Positions 17,655 through 27,930 of a stretch of DNA of 33,531 nt are shown here, in pieces. The notes under the pieces are model-generated. The model ran no database searches and was not told the origin of the DNA. It saw only the letters and a list, made by a program, of their open reading frames with translations. The position numbers were made by a program, and so were the translations under genes. How positions within the stretch are numbered: position 1 is the stretch's first letter; every line of letters starts with the position of its first letter. The stretch is from Acidobacteriota bacterium (GTDB lineage: Bacteria > Acidobacteriota > Terriglobia > Terriglobales > Acidobacteriaceae), in contig JAGWSG010000214.1 of the NCBI GenBank assembly GCA_028876335.1, forward strand, positions 1 through 33,531, given 5' to 3'.

Positions 17655-17820
17655 TGAGATTCAGGTTTTGGGAGTGGAAACGGCGTGAAGTTCAAACAGG
17701 TTCCTGCCGTTACTCTTCAGAGACCGAAGTGGGCTTCAATTTTCTTTCACCTTGGTAAAATTGCATGAGATTCAGCAGCTCTGAAGCGGGGACCGTACAC
17801 CTTTGCAGGCCTGAATCTGA
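17655..17820. repeat. Three copies of a TGAGATTCAG-like 10-mer upstream of the phosphorylase
   Basis: TGAGATTCAG occurs at 17655-17664 and again at 17766-17775, and an inverted copy with one mismatch (CTGAATCTGA) is at 17811-17820. All three lie in the galK-phosphorylase spacer, with the last about 54 bases before the ATG. A weak TTCAAT/TAAAAT pair with 15-base spacing lies at about 17735-17761. They may be regulator sites. No known binding motif was recognised. Confidence 0.3.
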
Positions 17821-17873
17821 AGTTTCAACGCTGAGCTGTATAGACGGCTGAGATCTGCCGCAGAGAGAGTCCG

Positions 17874-19637
17874 ATGCAATCCAACTCGACCAAACCCTTT
17901 TCCTACGAGACATACCCAACAAACGGCGTGGTGTCCTATTTCTCGATGGAGATTGCCATTCATCCTTCCATGCCGACCTATTCCGGTGGTCTTGGAGTGC
18001 TTGCGGGAGATACGCTGCGTTCTGCGGCCGACCAGGGCTTGCCATTGATTGCTTTCACTCTTGCCCATCGCAAAGGGTATTTCCAGCAGCACCTGACGAG
18101 CGAAGGCGAGCAAATGGAGGATGTCCAGCCGTGGGATCCGTCGGACTTTTGCACGGAAGAGGCAGTGCGTACGACGGTTTCGATTGAGAACCGCACGGTG
18201 CATGTGCGTGCCTGGCGCTACGAGCTTGTGGGTCGAGCTGGTCACGTTATTCCCATCTATCTGCTGGATACGGACCTTGAAGAGAACAACGGTTGGGATC
18301 GCGGTCTGACCGACCATCTGTACGGTGGTGACTCGAACTACCGGCTTCAGCAGGAAATTGTGCTGGGCATGGGTGGCGTGCGGATGGCCAGCGCACTGGG
18401 GTGTCATGTGAACGTCTATCACATGAACGAAGGCCATGCGGCCCTGTTGACGCTGGCACTACTTGAACGGCAGATGGGTGGCGGCGCGCTTGGCGAAGTG
18501 ACCGACAGCGATGTGGCACGGGTGAAGTCGCGCTGCGTGTTCACAACGCATACACCTGTTCCGGCGGGGCACGACCGATTTTCAAACGAGCAGACATTGC
18601 GCATTCTGGGGGGTGAGCGCACGGCGCGCCTGGAGCGGCTCGGCTGCTTCAAGGACGGCATGTTGAACATGACGCTACTGGCGCTTCACTTCAGCCGTTA
18701 TGCGAATGGCGTAGCACTGCAGCATGGCAAGGTTTCCCGCGCCATGTTTCCGGAGTTTGAGATTCACTCGATTACCAACGGCGTGCATGCACCCACATGG
18801 GTAAGCGAGCCAATGCAGCAGCTCCTTGATCAGCACATCGCGGGCTGGCGACGCGACAATCTATTTTTGCGCAATGCGATTGATTTACCGGAAAGTGAAA
18901 TCCAGCGGGCGCATGCCACGGCTAAAGAAGCGTTGCTGGCCGAAGTGGGAACGCGAACGGGGATGGTGCTAGACCCGCATGTGTTGACCTTGGGATTTGC
19001 ACGGCGCGTGGCCACCTATAAACGCGCGAGCCTGCTTTTTACCGATCCGGAAAAGCTGGTAGAGATTGCGCGCCAAGCCGGCGGGTTGCAGATTCTGTTC
19101 GCGGGCAAGGCGCATCCGCAAGACCAGCCGGGCAAGGCGCTGATTCACTCGGTCATGGAGACGGCACACAAACTGGAAAGCGATCAGCTACACATTGTGT
19201 ATCTGGAGAACTATGACTGGGTACTGGGCGCGCAACTGACGGCGGGTGTGGATGTGTGGGTTAATACGCCACGGCGTCCTTATGAAGCCAGCGGAACCAG
19301 CGGTATGAAGGCTGCTCTGAACGGCGTGCCAAGCTTGTCAATTCTGGATGGCTGGTGGATTGAAGGCTGCATTGAAGGCGTGACGGGATGGGCGATTGAA
19401 GATGGCGCGAACGATGCGGACGAGGCAGCGGCGCTTTATCGCAAGCTGGAGACGGCAGTGGTTCCGCTATACAAGGGACAGCCGGAGAAGTGGGCCCAGT
19501 TAATGCGGCAGACACTGGCGTTTAATGGGTCATACTTCAACACGAATCGCATGATTAAGCAGTACACGCGGAATGCGTACTATCCACATACTATGGTGCA
19601 GCACTCAAGCGTGGAAGAGCCGGAGTACGTGCTGTAA
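17874..19637 (+). CDS. glgP: Alpha-glucan phosphorylase (GT35), short form
   Basis: A 587-residue PLP enzyme that phosphorolyses alpha-1,4-glucans such as glycogen to glucose-1-phosphate. The PLP lysine is K479 in GTSGMKAALNG. Other family segments are the SMPTYSGGLGVLAGD entry, the HMNEGHAAL active-site loop and the HTPVPAGHDRF segment. Classical GlgP/MalP proteins have about 800-840 residues. This belongs to the shorter alpha-glucan phosphorylase group, and it also lacks the N-terminal DUF3417 seen in some of them, so the catalytic core stands alone. The ATG is preceded by only a weak GAGAG element. It follows galK on the same strand and ends at a strong terminator. Substrate chain-length preference is unknown. 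Confidence 0.92.
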   Translation: MQSNSTKPFSYETYPTNGVVSYFSMEIAIHPSMPTYSGGLGVLAGDTLRSAADQGLPLIAFTLAHRKGYFQQHLTSEGEQMEDVQPWDPSDFCTEEAVRTTVSIENRTVHVRAWRYELVGRAGHVIPIYLLDTDLEENNGWDRGLTDHLYGGDSNYRLQQEIVLGMGGVRMASALGCHVNVYHMNEGHAALLTLALLERQMGGGALGEVTDSDVARVKSRCVFTTHTPVPAGHDRFSNEQTLRILGGERTARLERLGCFKDGMLNMTLLALHFSRYANGVALQHGKVSRAMFPEFEIHSITNGVHAPTWVSEPMQQLLDQHIAGWRRDNLFLRNAIDLPESEIQRAHATAKEALLAEVGTRTGMVLDPHVLTLGFARRVATYKRASLLFTDPEKLVEIARQAGGLQILFAGKAHPQDQPGKALIHSVMETAHKLESDQLHIVYLENYDWVLGAQLTAGVDVWVNTPRRPYEASGTSGMKAALNGVPSLSILDGWWIEGCIEGVTGWAIEDGANDADEAAALYRKLETAVVPLYKGQPEKWAQLMRQTLAFNGSYFNTNRMIKQYTRNAYYPHTMVQHSSVEEPEYVL

Positions 19638-19671
19638 GCAAGCAGTAGCAAATCGTGGTTTCGAAGTTAGT

Positions 19672-19707
19672 GGCGAGCCTTCTGAAGAGGCTCGCCGCTT
19701 TTGTTTT
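19672..19707 (+). terminator. Strong intrinsic terminator after glgP
   Basis: GGCGAGCC and GGCTCGCC form a perfect eight-base stem, extended by one T-A and one T-G pair, followed by GC and TTTTGTTTT. It lies 35 bases after the glgP stop. No T-run follows the hairpin on the minus strand, so it should act mainly on the plus strand, insulating the convergent efflux operon. Confidence 0.88.
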
Positions 19708-19734
19708 GCTTCAAGGTTTCTTCGATTTGCGGCC

Positions 19735-22700
19735 TTAGTCGGCGGGGCTGCCTTCGCCTTCGAGCTCAGAGCCGATGCGGTGCAGCTTCATGACATGCCA
19801 CTGGATCCAGTCGAAGATGAGGTATACGACGGGGGTGGTGAAGAGCGTGAGGGCCTGGGAGACGATGAGTCCGCCGATGATGGTGATGCCGAGAGGCTGG
19901 CGAAGCTCAGAGCCTGCGCCGAGGCCGATGGCGAGCGGCAAGCCACCAAAAAGGGCTGCCATGGTGGTCATCATGATGGGGCGGAAGCGTAACAGGCAGG
20001 CCTGATAAATAGCCTCTTCCGGAGGAAGTCCATGTTCGCGCTCAGCCTGCAGCGCAAAGTCGATCATCATGATGGCGTTCTTCTTCACAATTCCGATGAG
20101 CAGAAGGATGCCTATGAGCGCAATGATGCTGAGGTCTGTGCCGGTGAGCATGAGCGCAAGGATGGCGCCGACGCCTGCCGGCGGCAGTGTGGAGAGAATA
20201 GTGAGCGGATGGATGATGCTCTCGTAGAGAATACCCAGAACGATGTAGACGGCGACGAGCGCCGCAAGGATGAGATAGGGCTCGTTGCGTAGCGAATCCT
20301 GGAAAGCCTGCGCGGTGCCCTGGAAGCTGGCGTGGATGGCAGAGGGCATGCCCATCTGCGCTTCCACATTTTGCAGCGCAGTGACTGCCTGGCCCAGCGC
20401 GACGTTGGGGGCGAGATTGAAGGTAAGTGTGATGGAAGGATACTGGCCCTGGTGATTCACGGCAAGGGAAGTGCGCTCCGTTTCAAAGTGGGCAAATGCG
20501 CTGAGCGGAACCATATGCGCCGCAGCGGCTGCAGCGGGTATTGCCGTGCTTGCAGTGGTGGCCGCGGACGTTGGTGAGCCATTGGAGGAAGAAGCGAGAG
20601 AGGTCAGCAGCGATGGAGTTGAGGACGCAGCGGCGGCTGGGGTAGCCACGGAGACGAGTTGGCCACCGGATGTGGGGAAGATGGCGGTTGCGCCGGCAGG
20701 AAGAGCGGGGAAGGTGGCGCCCGGACCTGCGACTGCGGCGGTTGCCGGAGCCGACGAGAAGGAGGTGTTAGAAAGCGATGTGGGTGCGCCGGTGAGTCCT
20801 GTGGTCTTGACGTAAATGTTGTCCAGAGACTCGGGAGTCATCTGATACTCAGGCGCAACCTCCATGACCACGAAGTACTGATTTAGGCCGGTGTACATAG
20901 TGGAAACCTGCCGCTGACCGAAGGCATCGTAAAGCGTTTGGTCGATGGCAGTCATGGTCACGCCGAGGCGGGCGGCGGTTTGCCGATCAATGACGAGATT
21001 GAGCGCGAGCCCCTGATTCTGCTGGTCGCTCGATGCATCTCGCAGCTCAGGCATGGTGCGCATGCGCGCGAGCAGGCGCGGAGCCCAATAATCGAGCTCC
21101 TGCAGATTTGAGTCTGAGAGTGTGAACTGATATTGCGCTGAACTGCCGCGTCCACCGATGCGGAACTCCTGCTCAGCCTGCAGGAAGAGCGTTGCGCCGG
21201 GAACGCTGGTGAGCTTGCCGCGAAGGCGGTTGACGACCATGTCGGCCGTGACACCTTTGCGCTCGTTGTATGGTTTGAGGCCAATGAACATGCGGCCAGT
21301 GTTGAAACCGCCGCCGCCAGGGCCTCCGCCGCCAACAAAGGCCGTGACGGACTCGACGGCGGGATCGTCAAGGACCATGGTTGCAAGCGTATGAGTCTTG
21401 GTGCGCATCGCGTCAAAGCTGATGTCTTGTGAGCCGCGGATGGTGCCGCCGATACGGCCTGTGTCCTGCTGCGGGAAGAATCCCTTGGGAACGATGATGA
21501 AGAGGTAGACGTTGAGTGCGATGGTCCCGAGAATCACGGCCGTGATGAGTCCCTTGCGGCGCAGAACCCAGCGCAGAATGATGGCATATTCACCCAGCAG
21601 CCAGAGGAAGGCACCCTCACTCATGCGATAGATGCGGCCATGACGGATGCCCCCATGGGGCTTGAGAAAGCGTGCGCAAAGCATGGGGGTGGTGGTGAGC
21701 GAGATGAGCAAGGAAACAGCGATGGCAACAGAGAGAACGACCGCGAACTCCCGGAAGAGCTTGCCGACGATGCCACCCATGAGAAGGATGGGAATGAAGA
21801 CAGCAATCAGGGACAGGCTCATGGACAGGACTGTGAAGCCAATTTCGCGCGAGCCTTTCATGGCTGCGTCAAAAGGCTTCATGCCTGCTTCCAGGTAGCG
21901 CATGATGTTTTCGATGACCACGATGGCATCGTCCACCACGAAACCGGTGGAGACGGTAAGCGCCATGAGTGAAAGGTTGTCAATGCTGTAGCCGAGCATG
22001 TACATGACACCGAAGGTGCCGATGAGCGAAAGGGGTACGGCTACGGATGGAATGATGGTGGCCCAGACTTCTCGCAGGAAAAGAAAGACCACCAGCACAA
22101 CAAGAAGGACGCTGATAAGGAGCGAAATCTCGACGTCGCGCACGCTTGAGCGGATGCTGGTGGTGCGATCATGCGAGACGCTGATTTTGACGGAGGGCGA
22201 GATGTCGGCCTGCAGTTGGGGCAGCTCGGCGAGTACCTTGTCTGCTGTACGTATGACATTGGCGCCGGGCATCTTGAAGATGATGACCAGAACAGCGCTC
22301 TGGAGTTTGGCGGGCGGTCCCTTGTCTGGATTGATGGCGACTACGCCGCCTGTGTGAACATCTGCGATGGAATCGGAAACGGAGGCAACGTCGCTCAAGC
22401 GGACCGCGGCGCCTGTCTGGCTGTTGTAGCCGACGATGATGGGTGCGTAGTCCCTGGCTTTGAAGATCTGGTCGTTGTCACTGATCAGCCAACGATTGCC
22501 TGCACTGGAAAAAGTTCCTTTGGGACGATTAGCGTTGGCGTTGGAGAGAGCGGTGCGCACGGCATCCAGACCGACACCGCTGTTGGCCAACTGCATGGGA
22601 TTCAGTTCAACGCGGACCGCAGGTTGCGATGTGCCTCCGACGAAAACCTGGCCCACACCCTCAATCTGCGAGATCTTTTGCGCAAGGATGGAGTCGGCCA

Positions 22701-23169
22701 TGTCGTAAATCTGGGGTTTAGGGATGACATCGGAGGTGAGCGCCAGAATGAGGATGGGAGCATCGGCAGGATTGGCCTTGCGGTAACGAGGGTTCTGCGG
22801 CAGGTAGGCTGGCAACTGGCTGCGTGCCGCGTTGATGGCCGCCTGCACATCGTTGGCGGCCGCATCAATATTCCGGTTCAGGTCAAACTGAAGCGTGACA
22901 TTCGCCGAGCCGAGGCTACTGGTCGACGTCATTTCATTCACGCCAGCGATGCGGCCAAACTGGCGCTCAAGCGGCGTGGCGACGGCTGAGGCCATGGTCT
23001 CCGGACTGGCACCGGGTAAACCGGCACCTACGCCGATGACGGGCATATCGACGTCCGGAAGCGAGGCCACAGGCAGAACTGTGTAGGCGATGGAACCGGC
23101 GAGCAGCAACGCAAGCGAGAGTAATGTTGTGGCGACCGGTCGGCGGATGAAAACCCCAGACAGATGCAT
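19735..23169 (-). CDS. mdtC: RND efflux permease, MdtC-like, with a long low-complexity insertion
   Basis: An inner-membrane HAE1-type resistance-nodulation-division permease that exports amphiphilic compounds using proton influx. It has 12 predicted helices and two large periplasmic loops, and the proton-relay pair D413-D414 in VVDDAIVVIEN. The length is 1144 residues, whereas E. coli MdtC has about 1025. The excess is explained by about 95 Ala/Ser/Thr/Pro-rich residues (about 790-885). They lie between the YVKTTG strand and MVPLSAF, in the second periplasmic half near the docking/PC2 boundary. A clean AGGAG five bases before the ATG overlaps the stop of the upstream permease gene. It is the last gene of the mdtABC-like operon, and probably forms a heterotrimer with the upstream permease as MdtB2C does. 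Export substrates are not predictable. Confidence 0.92.
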   Translation of the reverse strand: MHLSGVFIRRPVATTLLSLALLLAGSIAYTVLPVASLPDVDMPVIGVGAGLPGASPETMASAVATPLERQFGRIAGVNEMTSTSSLGSANVTLQFDLNRNIDAAANDVQAAINAARSQLPAYLPQNPRYRKANPADAPILILALTSDVIPKPQIYDMADSILAQKISQIEGVGQVFVGGTSQPAVRVELNPMQLANSGVGLDAVRTALSNANANRPKGTFSSAGNRWLISDNDQIFKARDYAPIIVGYNSQTGAAVRLSDVASVSDSIADVHTGGVVAINPDKGPPAKLQSAVLVIIFKMPGANVIRTADKVLAELPQLQADISPSVKISVSHDRTTSIRSSVRDVEISLLISVLLVVLVVFLFLREVWATIIPSVAVPLSLIGTFGVMYMLGYSIDNLSLMALTVSTGFVVDDAIVVIENIMRYLEAGMKPFDAAMKGSREIGFTVLSMSLSLIAVFIPILLMGGIVGKLFREFAVVLSVAIAVSLLISLTTTPMLCARFLKPHGGIRHGRIYRMSEGAFLWLLGEYAIILRWVLRRKGLITAVILGTIALNVYLFIIVPKGFFPQQDTGRIGGTIRGSQDISFDAMRTKTHTLATMVLDDPAVESVTAFVGGGGPGGGGFNTGRMFIGLKPYNERKGVTADMVVNRLRGKLTSVPGATLFLQAEQEFRIGGRGSSAQYQFTLSDSNLQELDYWAPRLLARMRTMPELRDASSDQQNQGLALNLVIDRQTAARLGVTMTAIDQTLYDAFGQRQVSTMYTGLNQYFVVMEVAPEYQMTPESLDNIYVKTTGLTGAPTSLSNTSFSSAPATAAVAGPGATFPALPAGATAIFPTSGGQLVSVATPAAAASSTPSLLTSLASSSNGSPTSAATTASTAIPAAAAAAHMVPLSAFAHFETERTSLAVNHQGQYPSITLTFNLAPNVALGQAVTALQNVEAQMGMPSAIHASFQGTAQAFQDSLRNEPYLILAALVAVYIVLGILYESIIHPLTILSTLPPAGVGAILALMLTGTDLSIIALIGILLLIGIVKKNAIMMIDFALQAEREHGLPPEEAIYQACLLRFRPIMMTTMAALFGGLPLAIGLGAGSELRQPLGITIIGGLIVSQALTLFTTPVVYLIFDWIQWHVMKLHRIGSELEGEGSPAD
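20515..20800 (-). other. Low-complexity Ala/Ser/Thr/Pro insertion within the MdtC-like permease
   Basis: Compared with the paralogous upstream permease, where [18 protein letters not shown] is continuous, this gene has about 95 extra codons between YVKTTG and MVPLSAF. They are nearly all Ala, Ser, Thr, Pro, Gly and Val, with poly-Ala stretches. The frame stays open, so it is an in-frame insertion rather than decay. Boundaries are approximate. Confidence 0.75.
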
Positions 23170-23177
23170 GGTGTCTC

Positions 23178-26100
23178 CTAATCCGCACTTACGGCCTGCG
23201 CTTTTTGCAAGGTTTCAAGCTGCTTGCGATGGGCGCGTTGGGCAAGCTTGTCGAAGTAGAGATAGACGACAGGCGTGGTGTAGAGGGTGAGAACCTGCGA
23301 GAAAAGCAGTCCGCCGACGATGGCGATGCCGAGCGGTTTGCGCAGCTCGGATCCCATGCCACCACCAAGGGCCAGAGGCAGTCCGCCGAGCAGGGCGGCC
23401 ATCGTGGTCATGAGAATGGGCCGGAAACGAAGCAGGCAAGCCTGGAAGATTGCTTCTTCGGGCGCCTTGCCTTCATTGCGTTCGGCGTCCAGGGCAAAGT
23501 CGATCATCATGATGGCATTCTTCTGCACAATACCGATGAGCAGAATGATGCCTATGAGGGCAATGACCGAGAATTCATTCCCTGTGATCATCAGCGCCAG
23601 CAGCGCGCCCACACCGGCGGAGGGAAGCGTGGAGATGATGGTGATGGGATGAATGTAGCTCTCATAAAGTACGCCGAGCACAATGTAGACGGTAAGTAGA
23701 GCAGCGAGAATCAGCAAGGGCTCATTGGAGAGCGAAGCGTTGAATGCGGCGGCGGTTCCCTGAAAGCTGGCGTTGACAGAGCTCGGCATCTGGATGTGCT
23801 CTTCCACCCGATTGACGGCAGCAACCGCATCACTGAGCGCCTTGCCCGGCGCCAGATTGAAGCTGATGGTGGTGGAAGGAAACTGCCCTTGATGGCCGAT
23901 GGCGAGCATGGTGCGCGTCTGCGTCCAATGGGCGATGTTGCTGAGCGGGACTTGTGCGCCACTGGCGCTCTTGACGTAGAGCGTGTCCAGCATGGAAGGG
24001 CTGGTCCGGAATTGAGGAGCGACTTCCATGACTACGTGGTACTGGTTGAGCTGCGTGAAGATGGTGGAAATCTGACGCTGGCCAAATGCATCGTAGAGCG
24101 TATTATCCACGTCGGCCATGGAGATGCCTAAACGAGCGGCTGTATCGCGATCGATAACCAGGTCCGCGCCAAGCCCCTGATCCTGCAGGTCGCTGGCCAC
24201 GTCGGTTACGTCCTTCTCCGCGCTGAGTCCGGCCACCATCGCGCGCGTTACGCGCGCCAACTCTGTCTGGTTTGGATCTTCGAGCGAGTACTGGAACTGC
24301 GTGCGGCTTACGCGATCGGCAACAGTGAGGTCCTGTAATGGCTGCAGGTAAAGTTGGATTTCGCTGACATGTTCCAACTGCGGTTGTAGACGGCGTATGA
24401 CCTCGGTGGCAGAAATTTTACGTTCATCCAGAGGCTTGAGCGTGATCTGGAGACGGCCCGAGTTCAGTGTGGTGTTGGTTCCATCAACGCCAATGAAGGA
24501 AGAAACATTTGCAACGGCGGGATCCTTGAGTACTACGTCGACAAGTTTCTGCTGGAGGTGCGCCATGCGATCGAAACTGACCGTCTGCGGCGCCTCACTG
24601 ATGCCAAGCAGAACTCCTGTGTCCTGTACCGGGAAGAAGCCTTTTGGGATCACGATGTAAAGCACGATGGTGGCCACAAATGTGCCGATGGTGACCAGAA
24701 GCGTAATGAAACGATGACGCAGGATAACCTGCAGCGTGCGGCCATAGAAATTAATGATTCCGTCGAATACTCGCTCGGAGGCTTGATAAAAGCGGCCCTG
24801 TTTCTGCTCTGTTTTATGGCTCAGGATACGCGAGCACATCATGGGTGTGAGTGTGAGCGAGACGACGGCCGAAACCAGGATGGTGACAGCGAGCGTAATG
24901 GCGAATTCGCGGAAGAGACGGCCGACTACATCACCCATGAATAGGAGCGGAATGAGCACTGCGATGAGCGAGACGGTGAGCGACAGGATGGTAAAGCCGA
25001 TCTGCGCGCTACCTTTGAGTGCTGCGTGCATCGGTGTGTCGCCCTGCTCGATATAGCGCGAGATATTTTCGATCATCACGATGGCATCATCAACCACGAA
25101 GCCCGTGGAGATGGTGAGCGCCATCATGGTGAGGTTGTTGAGTGAGTAGCCCAGCAGATACATGACGCCGAAGGTGCCGACGATGGAGAGAGGCACCGAG
25201 ATGGACGGAATGATGGTGGCTGCCAGATTGCGCAGGAACAAGAAGATGACCATCACAACGAGCGCCACGGTGAGCATGAGCTCGAACTCGACATCATGAA
25301 CCGAGGCGCGGATTGTGGTGGTGCGATCCGTGAGAATGGTGAGATTGATGCTGGCCGGAAGCGCTGTTTTGAGCTGCGGCAGCAACTTGTGAATGCGGTC
25401 AACGACGGCGATGATGTTGTGGCCAGGCTGGCGTTGAATGTTCACAATGACAGCCGGTTCCTGGTTCATCCAGGCGGCCTGCTGGGTATTTTCAGCGGCA
25501 TCGACAATGGTGGCCACGTCCGATGCGCGGACGGCAGCGCCGTTCCGATAGGCAACGATGACGGGGCCATAATCTGCGCTGGAAAGAAGCTGGTCATTTG
25601 CGCCGATGGTGTAGGACTGGCGCGGTCCATTGAGCGTTCCCTTTGCCTGATCGACATTGGCCGCGGCAAGCGCGGTGCGTAAATCTTCAAGGCTAAGTTT
25701 GTATGCGGCCATCTGCGTGGGATTGGCCTGGATGCGCACTGCGGGCTTTTGTCCCCCCACGATGGAGACCATTCCAACGCCTGACACCTGGGAGATCTTC
25801 TGGGCGAGATTCGTGTCGGCGGCGTCCTCGATCTTTTCAAGAGGTAGTGAACTGGAAGTGAGCGCCAGAGTCATGATCGGCGCATCCGCCGGGTTGACCT
25901 TGCTATAGACGGGTGGGTTGGGAAGATCGGCGGGCAGGAAGCTGTTGGCTGCGTTGATGGCGGCCTGCACTTCCTGCTCGGCCACATCGATGTTCTCGTC
26001 GAGGTTAAACTGCAGCGTGATGACGGATCCGCCGCCTGAGCTAACCGAGGTCATCTGCTTGAGACCCGGCATCTGGCCAAACTGCCGCTCCATGGGCGCC

Positions 26101-26291
26101 GTTACCGAGGATGCCATCACCTCAGGGCTTGCGCCGGGATAAAAGGTGAGGACTTCGATGATTGGGTAGTCCACCTCAGGCAGGGCAGAAACGGGCAACT
26201 GCTGGAAGGCAACAAAGCCTGCCAGCAGAATTGCCGCCATGAGAAGAGATGTGGCGACAGGGCGCAGGATGAAAATGCGCGAAGGACTCAC
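23178..26291 (-). CDS. mdtB: RND efflux permease, MdtB-like
   Basis: A 1037-residue HAE1-family inner-membrane proton antiporter. It has the N-terminal helix ([19 protein letters not shown]), two periplasmic domains, and the proton-relay pair D401-D402 in [11 protein letters not shown]. The length fits MdtB, and it lacks the insertion found in its downstream paralogue. The start is a GTG at 26291 overlapping the adaptor's TGA stop (GTGA), so its translation is probably coupled to the adaptor. The stop is eight bases ahead of the MdtC-like ATG. Gene order adaptor-permease-permease, with two similar permeases, matches mdtABC; no outer-membrane protein or two-component regulator is adjacent. Substrates are not predictable. 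Confidence 0.94.
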   Translation of the reverse strand: MSPSRIFILRPVATSLLMAAILLAGFVAFQQLPVSALPEVDYPIIEVLTFYPGASPEVMASSVTAPMERQFGQMPGLKQMTSVSSGGGSVITLQFNLDENIDVAEQEVQAAINAANSFLPADLPNPPVYSKVNPADAPIMTLALTSSSLPLEKIEDAADTNLAQKISQVSGVGMVSIVGGQKPAVRIQANPTQMAAYKLSLEDLRTALAAANVDQAKGTLNGPRQSYTIGANDQLLSSADYGPVIVAYRNGAAVRASDVATIVDAAENTQQAAWMNQEPAVIVNIQRQPGHNIIAVVDRIHKLLPQLKTALPASINLTILTDRTTTIRASVHDVEFELMLTVALVVMVIFLFLRNLAATIIPSISVPLSIVGTFGVMYLLGYSLNNLTMMALTISTGFVVDDAIVMIENISRYIEQGDTPMHAALKGSAQIGFTILSLTVSLIAVLIPLLFMGDVVGRLFREFAITLAVTILVSAVVSLTLTPMMCSRILSHKTEQKQGRFYQASERVFDGIINFYGRTLQVILRHRFITLLVTIGTFVATIVLYIVIPKGFFPVQDTGVLLGISEAPQTVSFDRMAHLQQKLVDVVLKDPAVANVSSFIGVDGTNTTLNSGRLQITLKPLDERKISATEVIRRLQPQLEHVSEIQLYLQPLQDLTVADRVSRTQFQYSLEDPNQTELARVTRAMVAGLSAEKDVTDVASDLQDQGLGADLVIDRDTAARLGISMADVDNTLYDAFGQRQISTIFTQLNQYHVVMEVAPQFRTSPSMLDTLYVKSASGAQVPLSNIAHWTQTRTMLAIGHQGQFPSTTISFNLAPGKALSDAVAAVNRVEEHIQMPSSVNASFQGTAAAFNASLSNEPLLILAALLTVYIVLGVLYESYIHPITIISTLPSAGVGALLALMITGNEFSVIALIGIILLIGIVQKNAIMMIDFALDAERNEGKAPEEAIFQACLLRFRPILMTTMAALLGGLPLALGGGMGSELRKPLGIAIVGGLLFSQVLTLYTTPVVYLYFDKLAQRAHRKQLETLQKAQAVSAD

Positions 26292-27550
26292 TGCTGCTCC
26301 TCTTGCCTCTTGTCACCATTGCCCTGTTGCATCTGTGCCTGGGCCTCGCTGACGGTGACGATCTGGCCGGGCCGTAGGCGCTCAGCGCCATCGACGACCA
26401 CCCTGGCGCCCGCTTGAGGTCCGGACTCAAGAATCGTATTCTCGCCTTCCGCCATGTCAATTGTCACGGGCTGCATGCTGGCGATGGTTTTGCCGGTCTT
26501 GTCCTTAGCAACGGTCCAGACGAAGTTGCCGTTCACACCGGTTTGAATGGCGGTGGAGGGAACAACCAGCGCGTTGGGGCGGTTTTCCATGACCAGATGC
26601 ACGTTGATGAATTGATTGGGAAAGAGCACGCCGTCGCGATTATCGAAAACTGCCTTGAGTTTGGCGGTACCTGTGGTGGTGTCAATCTGGTTATCCGCTG
26701 TCAGCAGGCGTCCGGTAGTCAATTTTTGAGTGTTGCTGCGATCAAAGGCTTCCACGACGATGCGGTTATCCGTGGCCAGCTTGTGCAGCACTTCCGGGAG
26801 CTGATTTTCAGGTAGCGTGAAATAGACGGCAATAGGCTCTAACTGGTTGATGATGACCAGATCGGTGGTGTTTGCGGAAACGAGGTTGCCAGGATCAACG
26901 AGGCGCAGGCCGATTTTTCCGGTAATAGGTGCCTTTACGGAGCACCAGTCGAGCTGCAACTGGGCATTTTCAATCGCAGCCTTGTCCGAAGCAATGGCTC
27001 CCTGGTATTGGCCCAGGCTTGCCTTACTGGCGTCGTAGGCTTCTTTGGAAACTACCCCCGCATCATAAAGAGCCTGATAGCGCTTGTATTCGGATTGGGC
27101 ATTCTCAAGGAGAGCCTGATCGTGGGCAAGAGTGCCCTTGGCCTGATCCAGAGCCGCCTTATAGGGCCGGGGGTCGATTTCGAGAATGGTCTGGCCTTGT
27201 TGAACAATCTGTCCCTCTGTGAACCTGACCGGCAGAAGCTGACCACTGACGCGCGCCCGCACGGTGACGGTCATATTCGGGGTAACCGTGCCAAGAGCCG
27301 TGAGGTAAATGGGCATGGGGTGACGGCCAGCAGCGATGACCTGTACGGGGACTGGCCGGCCTGCGAGCGCGTTTGCAACCTTCGCCTTTGCGGCGGCGGC
27401 CTTCTCATGATTCCGGTACATAATCCAAATTGCGACCCCAAGGGCTGCGAGCAACAGGATGTAGACCAGTATGCGGACCCCGCTCAGCGAATGGGACTCC
27501 GGTGATATTCCGGATGCCTTCTTTAACTCCGCTGCACTTTGATTGGACAT
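26288..27550 (-). CDS. mdtA: MdtA-like membrane fusion protein (periplasmic adaptor)
   Basis: A 420-residue adaptor that links RND permeases to an outer-membrane channel. After a short cytoplasmic start it has one transmembrane anchor (about residues 26-45, [18 protein letters not shown]). The lipoyl/coiled-coil hairpin follows (about 95-215, with [18 protein letters not shown] and the [12 protein letters not shown] turn), then beta-barrel and membrane-proximal domains. It ends in a Gln-rich tail ([15 protein letters not shown]). It is anchored by a helix rather than lipidated, as no lipobox Cys is present. AGGA lies about ten bases before the ATG. Its TGA overlaps the MdtB-like GTG. It heads the operon, with a long (about 170-base) leader if the candidate promoter near 27735 is used. 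Confidence 0.92.
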   Translation of the reverse strand: MSNQSAAELKKASGISPESHSLSGVRILVYILLLAALGVAIWIMYRNHEKAAAAKAKVANALAGRPVPVQVIAAGRHPMPIYLTALGTVTPNMTVTVRARVSGQLLPVRFTEGQIVQQGQTILEIDPRPYKAALDQAKGTLAHDQALLENAQSEYKRYQALYDAGVVSKEAYDASKASLGQYQGAIASDKAAIENAQLQLDWCSVKAPITGKIGLRLVDPGNLVSANTTDLVIINQLEPIAVYFTLPENQLPEVLHKLATDNRIVVEAFDRSNTQKLTTGRLLTADNQIDTTTGTAKLKAVFDNRDGVLFPNQFINVHLVMENRPNALVVPSTAIQTGVNGNFVWTVAKDKTGKTIASMQPVTIDMAEGENTILESGPQAGARVVVDGAERLRPGQIVTVSEAQAQMQQGNGDKRQEEQQ

Positions 27551-27729
27551 AGATTGAACTTCCTGACAACAAATTAGGTGTTTTGATTCTTTGCCGCGGC
27601 GCTGATGAAAAAGTGGAGCCTCAGCGATAGAAAAACGGCGTACGGTTCTAGGGACGTTCGGGTTTCAAGAAAGGTTTCGGACGACCAAAAGGCCGGGGGC
27701 AAAGTCGAAGCCGGAATCAGCGCACCGTT

Positions 27730-27759
27730 ATTATGAGAGGCCGTCAACTGACAAGGCAA
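27730..27759 (-). promoter_or_regulatory. Candidate sigma70 promoter for the mdtABC-like operon
   Basis: On the minus strand TTGCCT, an 18-base spacer and CATAAT (five of six matches) are found, which would start transcription near 27723 and give a leader of about 170 bases. A GTCAGTTGAC dyad lies between the two boxes. The -35 match is weak, so this is tentative. Confidence 0.33.
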
Positions 27760-27879
27760 GCTGGCCGGAAGCAATATGAAAATGAAGCATGCGCGTTAAT
27801 GTGCCCGAACTTGTTAGTCGACGATTTAGACGCAAGATTGCACCTCCTGGGCGACAGCCTGCAATCCGAAGGTGGACCT

Positions 27880-27930
27880 GGAGCCTGCGGGATGGTTCGA
27901 GCGCAGTCGAACCGGCTCTTTCGGGGCTCC
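27880..27930. other. Nested inverted repeats in the efflux-operon spacer
   Basis: The inner stem is GGTTCGA/TCGAACC (perfect seven pairs, six-base loop, 27894-27913). The outer stem is GGAGCC/GGCTCC (27880-27885 with 27925-27930), with an alternative GAGCC/GGCTC pairing at 27914-27918. A TTTT stretch follows within eight bases on the plus strand. It could be an RNA element, a terminator, or regulator half-sites. It does not fold as a tRNA. Confidence 0.4.

Noticed and set aside
22171-22989. 272-residue plus-strand ORF inside the MdtC-like gene
   Set aside because: It lies antisense to a clearly coding RND permease, has no Shine-Dalgarno or recognisable domain, and follows from codon bias of the real strand.
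19735-26291. The two minus-strand permeases as a recent tandem duplication
   Set aside because: They share motifs but differ throughout the periplasmic domains, and the MdtB/MdtC arrangement is ancient in many bacteria.
27880-27930. Possible tRNA or tRNA fragment (GGTTCGA motif)
   Set aside because: The motif is half of a simple inverted repeat, and there is no acceptor, D-arm or anticodon arrangement on either strand.
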